From Acidobacteriota bacterium (lineage in GTDB: Bacteria > Acidobacteriota > Terriglobia > Terriglobales > Acidobacteriaceae), in assembly GCA_021780095.1 (NCBI GenBank), contig JAJXZK010000080.1, forward strand, positions 1 to 10,434: a stretch of DNA of 10,434 nt. The letters are read 5' to 3'. How positions within the stretch are numbered: position 1 is the first letter of the stretch; each line of letters starts with the position of its first letter. The notes beneath the pieces are model-generated. The model ran no database searches. It worked only from the letters and a program-made list of their open reading frames with translations, and was not told the origin of the DNA. Positions 7,085 through 10,434 of the stretch are shown here, piece by piece. The translations under genes were made by a program, and so were the position numbers.

Positions 7085-7666
7085 TCAATGGTGAACGGGA
7101 ACGGCGTAATCTGCCCTCAGCTTTAGCAGACGCCGCATGAATGCGCTCTGCAATTTCGGGCTCGGCATGCTGGCAGTTGTCTCTGCTCCCAGCGAATCGA
7201 GTAGAGCCTTCCAGCAGGTCAGCGTATCCGCGATTGGGATCTCTGACGGAACACATTGCATGAATTGCCATGGCGACAACGGTCTGGTTTCCTCTGCTGT
7301 CACCGGATAACCTGCGGGGATCTTGACTGCCGCCGCTTGGAGCGGCACGGTAGCTGCCTCTTTCGCGGATTTCTGTGGATTCTGTAGTTGGAGTGAGGGA
7401 CAGATATTATCTGAACAACCGCCACCAGTGAGGACACCTTCCGTCCTGTTATGTCCTACTGTGGTCAGATGATCGGTATTTCGGTTTGTCGGCAGATTCG
7501 CCTCTGTCTCGATCATTTGTTCCATCGGTTCTTTTGTCGGTAGATTCATCGCTCGCTCGCTCTTTCTGTTAGTCGGTAGATCAGTCGATCGCTCACTCCT
7601 TTTATCTATCTCTCTATCTATCGCCTCTGTGACAGACATTGTGACAGTGCGTCTCCTAACCCTCAT
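7085..7666 (-). CDS. Hypothetical protein with LPTN repeat linker, possible split C-terminal half of a DUF1376 protein
   Basis: From ATG 7666 the product is 193 aa. The start overlaps the end of the DUF1376 gene by 11 bp and has a GGGGG tract just upstream, so the two are probably translated together. Residues about 11-70 are polar and low in complexity, with three in-frame LPT copies (LPTNR at 30, LPTKE at 43, LPTNR at 58) embedded in Arg/Glu/Asp-rich sequence. A more ordinary C-terminal part (about 128-193) contains SPWQFM (131-136), a CWKALLDSLG helix (151-160) and a basic FMRRLLKLRADY (176-187). I recognise no domain. The same frame stays open upstream to 7834, inside the DUF1376 gene, and loss of one base in the overlap would join the two. 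DUF1376 proteins often have repetitive linkers, supporting that reading. Confidence 0.6.
   Translation of the reverse strand: MRVRRRTVTMSVTEAIDREIDKRSERSTDLPTNRKSERAMNLPTKEPMEQMIETEANLPTNRNTDHLTTVGHNRTEGVLTGGGCSDNICPSLQLQNPQKSAKEAATVPLQAAAVKIPAGYPVTAEETRPLSPWQFMQCVPSEIPIADTLTCWKALLDSLGAETTASMPSPKLQSAFMRRLLKLRADYAVPVHH
7488..7582. repeat. Imperfect in-frame direct repeats (GTCGGYAGATTC-like)
   Basis: GTCGGCAGATTC (7488-7499), GTCGGTAGATTC (7536-7547) and GTCGGTAGATC (7572-7582) are spaced 48 and 36 bp apart, both multiples of three. On the minus strand they encode the LPTN/LPTK copies of the overlapping protein. Short GATA-type tandem runs follow to about 7621. The preserved frame suggests the region is translated rather than random. 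Confidence 0.6.
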
Positions 7667-8075
7667 TGCCGCCCCCGTTCTTCGCAGCCTTGGCTTCTCT
7701 AGCTTTCTTTGTGCGGTTGGTATACTCATCCACTTTGGCTCGAGCCTCGGCCAGCATGTTGTCCCATTCCTCGTGTCGAATGATCGCTCGAACTTCGCCA
7801 GAATCCTTGTCGACCAATTCGTCGCGGTAGACAATCTCTAGATCCGTAAACGCCATAATGGCCCGATTTACCTCGTCATCAGTACCGTTGATTCGTGCGA
7901 TGCGTTTCAATCCTTCCTCGTCGGCAGGCAAATGCCCCTTGCTCATGTAAAAAAGCATGAAGCGGTGATAGACCAATTCTTCAGCATCACCCATCCCTGT
8001 AATGTCCTGTGCGATCTCACCATAGTCTGTGGGGACGAACCTAACTCTGTTTCCTTCGTTTGTGCGAATTGCCAT
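7656..8075 (-). CDS. DUF1376-family phage-type protein (YdaU-like), short form
   Basis: This 139-aa protein matches the DUF1376 pattern found in phage and prophage proteins, often beside replication genes. It shows DYGEIAQDI (18-26), EELVYHRFMLFYMSKGHLP (32-50) corresponding to the family's ExxxYxRLLxxYY...PLP block, then a helical segment with an EEWDNMLAEARAKV stretch (102-115) and a basic tail. The biochemical role is unproven; replication or DNA handling is inferred from known contexts. ATG 8075 is supported by a strong AAAGGAG (8085-8091) nine bases away. An in-frame ATG at 8210 lacks a ribosome site and would run through repeat-bearing DNA. Family members are usually much longer, with a variable linker and C-terminal region. 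Here the gene stops at 7656 and a second frame takes over with an 11-bp overlap. Confidence 0.8.
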   Translation of the reverse strand: MAIRTNEGNRVRFVPTDYGEIAQDITGMGDAEELVYHRFMLFYMSKGHLPADEEGLKRIARINGTDDEVNRAIMAFTDLEIVYRDELVDKDSGEVRAIIRHEEWDNMLAEARAKVDEYTNRTKKAREAKAAKNGGGNEG

Positions 8076-8132
8076 TACGGTATTCTCCTTTGAGTGTGAA
8101 TCATTTATTTCCGAGGTTGTGTGCGGGACGCC

Positions 8133-8150
8133 TGCAAGCCTGTGCAAGCC
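8133..8150. repeat. Tandem TGCAAGCC repeats, one helical turn apart
   Basis: TGCAAGCC occurs at 8133-8140 and again at 8143-8150, separated by TG, giving a 10-bp period. Such phasing places both copies on the same face of DNA, as in regulator or initiator sites. Two copies only, so chance is possible. Confidence 0.4.
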
Positions 8151-8211
8151 ATCCCAACTCTGCCGATATTGGAAATGTAGGAAAGACGTATCGGTCGCTG
8201 TGCGCGCCATG

Positions 8212-8230
8212 GTCTGCAGATTGTGCAGAC
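8212..8230. repeat. Inverted repeat GTCTGCA-n5-TGCAGAC
   Basis: GTCTGCA (8212-8218) and TGCAGAC (8224-8230) are perfectly inverted around GATTG. A G-T wobble and a T-A pair extend the arms one step each side. Size and spacing are typical of a dimeric repressor operator. It lies about 140 bp upstream of the DUF1376 ATG. Confidence 0.5.
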
Positions 8231-8280
8231 TACCGATGGCAGAGTGAAGCGTGGGCGCGAAGGCACTAACGCGCTGCTGA

Positions 8281-8342
8281 TTGCGTCCCTAATCGCGGAT
8301 TGGTTAGGGGCGCAAGCATTCACGTTGCGCAATCCTTGCGCC
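8281..8342. repeat. Cluster of nested TTGCG inverted repeats at the alpA 3' end
   Basis: TTGCGTCCCTAA (8281-8292) and TTAGGGGCGCAA (8304-8315) are inverted with 11 of 12 positions matching. The right arm also contains GGCGCAAG (8309-8316), which is perfectly inverted to CTTGCGCC (8335-8342), and between them lies the palindrome TTGCGCAA (8325-8332). TTGCG or its complement thus appears five times in 62 bp. The cluster covers the alpA stop codon and its last dozen codons. Competing stems are possible, as in a regulatory RNA fold, or it may be a multi-site protein-binding region. Confidence 0.55.
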
Positions 8343-8507
8343 GACCCAGTCCTGCACTTCCGCCAGCCTCCAGGCAGAGCACCTCTCGCCCAGCTTCATG
8401 TTCTGCGGGAACTGACCTCGTTTCATACGTGCGTAAACTGCTGCCTTGGATAGTCCGCACTGGCGCATGACCTCCGGCAGTCTAATCAAACACTCAACGT
8501 TATCCAT
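8304..8507 (-). CDS. AlpA-family helix-turn-helix regulator
   Basis: This 67-aa protein matches the AlpA/excisionase-like family throughout. It has LIRLPEVMRQCGLSKAAVYA (7-26, the winged helix-turn-helix), then MKRGQFPQNMKLGERCSAWRL (28-48), where the RGxFPxxxKLG...AWR block is diagnostic, and the VQDWVGARIAQR ending (51-62). AlpA proteins are small DNA-binding activators or excision factors in P4-like islands and prophages, typically controlling integrase or excision. ATG 8507 fits the normal family N-terminus, though its ribosome site is weak; the frame stays open upstream to a TTG at 8588. It lies between the sigma-like gene and the DUF1376 gene on the same strand. A hairpin upstream and a repeat cluster over its stop suggest regulated expression. 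Confidence 0.88.
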   Translation of the reverse strand: MDNVECLIRLPEVMRQCGLSKAAVYARMKRGQFPQNMKLGERCSAWRLAEVQDWVGARIAQRECLRP

Positions 8508-8574
8508 GATGTTCTCATTGGGAATTTCAGCTTTAAACAATTGAAGAGCTTGTTGCGCATATTCGCTTCCAAAG

Positions 8575-8620
8575 TAAAAGGCCACCAAGCACCTAGTGGT
8601 GGGTGCCTAGCAGCCTTTTA
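8575..8620 (-). terminator. Large stem-loop between the sigma-like gene and alpA (terminator or attenuator)
   Basis: TAAAAGGC (8575-8582) and GCCTTTTA (8613-8620) pair perfectly as the outer 8-bp stem, and GCACC (8589-8593) pairs with GGTGC (8602-8606) inside. On the minus strand the outer arm ends in GGCCTTTTACTTT, a modest T-rich tract. It lies 76 bp after the sigma-like gene stop and before alpA, so it could end or attenuate transcription between them. It is nearly symmetric and could act on both strands. Confidence 0.45.
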
Positions 8621-8695
8621 TTGGAGGAGCGAAACAAACGCCTGAGGGGAGTCTTCGTTCCCCACATCCACTTAGTGTCAATCACGCCGAGTTTG

Positions 8696-9307
8696 TTACA
8701 CATTATTTTCCGTTGCTTCTGATCGTCTTTTCGCGGCATATGCCAAATGAGCGCTGCGCCAACCAGCAAGTTGCTTTCGATGGCGGGAAGCGGCTTGCTT
8801 TGCCCAGCGGTACATCTTGACTCGCATGTTTCCGGGGGTTACTCCGAATTCTGCCGCAATTTCTGCAGTGCTCTTGCCGTCAACTTGCATACGAAAGGCT
8901 CGGAACGCATCTGCTGATGGGAAGTAATCCTCGAAGTCTTCAATATGCGACGATGTCCAACCCCCATCGTCTCGCATGTCTTCATCGCGTTCCCAATTCA
9001 GGCGAACCATCATCGCCTCCAAGCTGTCTTTGATGGACTCGTCTTCCACTTCGTTTAGACTGATATCGCTTATCCTCCGGTCAGCCCATATCTTCCATGC
9101 TGTGCGCCTGATGACTATGCGCGCCCAAGCCGGGAAATTGTTTATTGCTTCGCCCTTCACCAACGCCGTGACGATCTCATCGACTGCGGCTTCTGCGGCT
9201 TCTTCGTCGCCATTCGTGATGCGGATAGCCATCATGTTGGCGAGCCTAATTAGTTCGGTGATATCGCCCGCTCTGTATGCCGCATCCATTTCTTCCGTAC
9301 GAGTCAT
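8696..9307 (-). CDS. Sigma-70-like (ECF-type) RNA polymerase sigma factor
   Basis: The 203-aa product has an N-terminal helical part followed by NNFPAWARIVIRRTAWKIWADRRI (roughly 56-79), which fits sigma region 2 (core-binding and -10 recognition). After an acidic linker (about 84-130) comes a region-4-like helix-turn-helix at about 134-172, containing GKSTAEIAAEFGVTPGNMRV. Such factors direct RNA polymerase to special promoters; here the target may be island genes, which is inference. ATG 9307 is supported by GGAGG (9316-9320) eight bases upstream, far better than the in-frame GTG at 9337. No anti-sigma gene is seen. It is the first complete gene of the minus-strand block before alpA. A divergent HTH protein that only resembles a sigma factor cannot be excluded. 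Confidence 0.75.
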   Translation of the reverse strand: MTRTEEMDAAYRAGDITELIRLANMMAIRITNGDEEAAEAAVDEIVTALVKGEAINNFPAWARIVIRRTAWKIWADRRISDISLNEVEDESIKDSLEAMMVRLNWERDEDMRDDGGWTSSHIEDFEDYFPSADAFRAFRMQVDGKSTAEIAAEFGVTPGNMRVKMYRWAKQAASRHRKQLAGWRSAHLAYAAKRRSEATENNV

Positions 9308-9743
9308 CCGTTCATCCTCCGTGTAGAATTCTGCCACATTTTGGGATCACTCCACAGCGAAGAGGCCTATGCCAAAACTGGCAGCCCTGCGCTTGTATCC
9401 TCAATCGACGGAGCGATCAGTCCACTGAACTCAAGAATCGCGGCCTCCACGAAACGGACTGGTCAGCTTCTCCAAAACGAAAAGCAGGTCACGCTTCATT
9501 AAGCGAACGGGTAGCTACGTTCGTCATGTTGTGCCTCTTTCGTTGAAGTGTCCCCCGCGGCGGGGGCGAGAGCAGGCACAAAGCCGCCGTGACAAGCGCA
9601 GCAGTCATAGCTTTTTGGAGGTACCACGACGAAGGAGTGGGGGAGCCAAAACAGCGTCATTGACGGCAAGTACGGCGCTATCGTGACAGCTCCCCGCCAG
9701 CGTAACGGGATACGGAAAGGAGGCTACGCAGTCCGAACCGTAG
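9308..9743. other. Intergenic region upstream of the sigma-like gene
   Basis: About 436 bp between the sigma-like start and the end of the Res-like gene hold no supported gene. They contain a small dyad TGCCA-n4-TGGCA (9370-9383) about 65 bp upstream of the sigma start, possibly an operator, and a very GC-rich hairpin at 9552-9566. The promoter of the sigma/alpA block is expected here, but no convincing -35/-10 pair was found. Confidence 0.5.
9552..9566. other. GC-rich perfect hairpin
   Basis: CCCCCG (9552-9557) and CGGGGG (9561-9566) pair perfectly around a CGG loop. There is no T-run on either side, so it is not a standard intrinsic terminator, but it lies 178 bp after the Res-like stop on the minus strand and could block or pause transcription into the sigma gene. 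Confidence 0.4.
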
Positions 9744-10434
9744 TCACAATCGAACAAGGCTCTGGAAGGTTCGGTTGATCTGAACAACATCGTGAGGAAT
9801 AAGGGCATAGCGCCAAGGCTTGTCGCTGACGCCGGATGCACGGTCACACCACTGGATTGCAGCCTTCGCCTTCTTCTGAACCTTGGAGTCTTCTACATCA
9901 CTGGCTCGCTTAATCTCGCAAAGGAATCGTCCGCTCTTTGTCTCGACAATGAAATCAGGGTTGTAGTTGTCTTCGTCGGCATACTGGATTTTCAGCAGGT
10001 CCTTCGGCGGTTTGAGCCACTTCATGACGTCGCTGTCGTCTTCCAGAACCGTGGCAAATCGCCGCTCCGGATCGGAGTCGAATTTCACTGCTGGATACAA
10101 GCACTTGCTGAATCCGCTGAACACGAGACTGCGGATGTAAAGCTTGTCCTCGACGGGTTGGCGGAAATTCCTCGCATTCTTTCCAAGTTCAACCTCCGCG
10201 CTTCTTGAGCTGAGCCGCTGAAATCCGCGCGCAACAGTCACTTGGTATTCCGTAGCCTTTTCGATGTAGTGCTGGTTCATCTGCGTGTGAACGAGCCGAA
10301 CCAGCTCACCCTGGTGATACTGCAATACGTTGCGAACGTCGTCTTCATTAGACAGGTACGACTGGAGGTGCTGAACGAGTTGACGTGCGAGTTTATAGAG
10401 CAACTGCGCATGGTCGTCGTAGCTGATGTCGTCC
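9744..10434 (-). CDS. C-terminal part of a type III restriction enzyme Res-like helicase-nuclease (partial)
   Basis: The frame is open to the right edge of the window, so the 229 visible residues are a C-terminus; a TTG at 10403 is not a real start. A stretch PERRFATVLEDD (about 122-133) followed by VMKWLKP, then YNPDFIVETKSGRFLCEIKRA (157-177), gives a PD-(D/E)xK nuclease site with Asp160, Glu173 and Lys175. This arrangement is typical of the C-terminal endonuclease domain of type III restriction Res subunits and related DEAD/DEAH helicase-nucleases. Those cut foreign DNA together with a Mod methyltransferase. No mod gene or helicase motif is visible; both would lie beyond the right edge. 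It could instead be a stand-alone defence helicase-nuclease. Confidence 0.7.
   Translation of the reverse strand, partial: DDISYDDHAQLLYKLARQLVQHLQSYLSNEDDVRNVLQYHQGELVRLVHTQMNQHYIEKATEYQVTVARGFQRLSSRSAEVELGKNARNFRQPVEDKLYIRSLVFSGFSKCLYPAVKFDSDPERRFATVLEDDSDVMKWLKPPKDLLKIQYADEDNYNPDFIVETKSGRFLCEIKRASDVEDSKVQKKAKAAIQWCDRASGVSDKPWRYALIPHDVVQINRTFQSLVRL

Larger units (their letters stand above)
8076..8303. promoter_or_regulatory. Leader/regulatory region between alpA and the DUF1376 gene
   Basis: The 228 bp separating the two minus-strand genes contain a tandem repeat TGCAAGCC (8133-8140 and 8143-8150, 10-bp period) and a perfect 7-bp inverted repeat (8212-8230). Part of a larger inverted-repeat cluster lies at the alpA stop. 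No clear -10/-35 pair was found. The density of symmetric elements suggests operator or replication-control function. Confidence 0.4.

Noticed and set aside
7500..7625. CRISPR-like look of the repeated GTCGGTAGAT units
   Set aside because: Only three short, imperfect copies with unequal spacing that is a multiple of three, and they code for protein. Not a CRISPR array.
8076..8210. 45-residue N-terminal extension of the DUF1376 protein from ATG 8210
   Set aside because: No ribosome site at 8210, whereas ATG 8075 has AAAGGAG at proper distance and matches the family start.
9480..9611. Short minus-strand frame of about 39 codons (starting MTAALVTAAL), with an internal ATG preceded by AGAGG
   Set aside because: The first ATG has no ribosome site, the internal start gives only 12 codons, and the frame runs through the GC-rich hairpin.

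Overview
The window looks like a bacterial chromosome with a junction between ordinary core genes and a horizontally acquired island. From 1 to about 3834 the DNA is GC-rich and tightly packed: the tail of an upstream gene, an extended-SDR sugar-nucleotide epimerase, GDP-L-fucose synthase (fcl, overlapping it by ATGA), a secreted CAP/SCP-like protein, a convergent AhpD-like protein of the carboxymuconolactone decarboxylase family, and a complete tRNA-Asn(GTT) with its own promoter and encoded CCA. The style would suit a soil or environmental Gram-negative such as an Acidobacteriota member, but that is only an impression; nothing here fixes the taxon.

Immediately 3' of the tRNA the character changes. 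Base composition drops by eye, gene density falls, and the recognisable genes are defence- or phage-like. First comes a 762-bp stretch without a convincing gene, then on the + strand a DUF262-DUF1524 protein (GmrSD-type, modification-dependent restriction family). A 424-bp gene-poor gap follows. Then, all on the - strand and read from right to left, come the C-terminus of a type III restriction Res-like helicase-nuclease (running off the window), a sigma-70-like factor, an AlpA-family DNA-binding regulator, a DUF1376 phage-type protein, an overlapping repeat-bearing unknown protein, and a 54-60 aa small protein.

The simplest reading is a tRNA-Asn-anchored integrative element or decayed prophage/satellite carrying two restriction-type defence genes. 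The sigma-AlpA-DUF1376 block would be its regulatory and replication module. No integrase, attR copy or type III Mod gene is visible, so element limits and completeness are inference. The most unusual points are the sigma factor next to AlpA, a dense cluster of TTGCG inverted repeats at the alpA stop codon, and a split DUF1376 gene whose two halves would fuse if one base were lost from a G5 tract.
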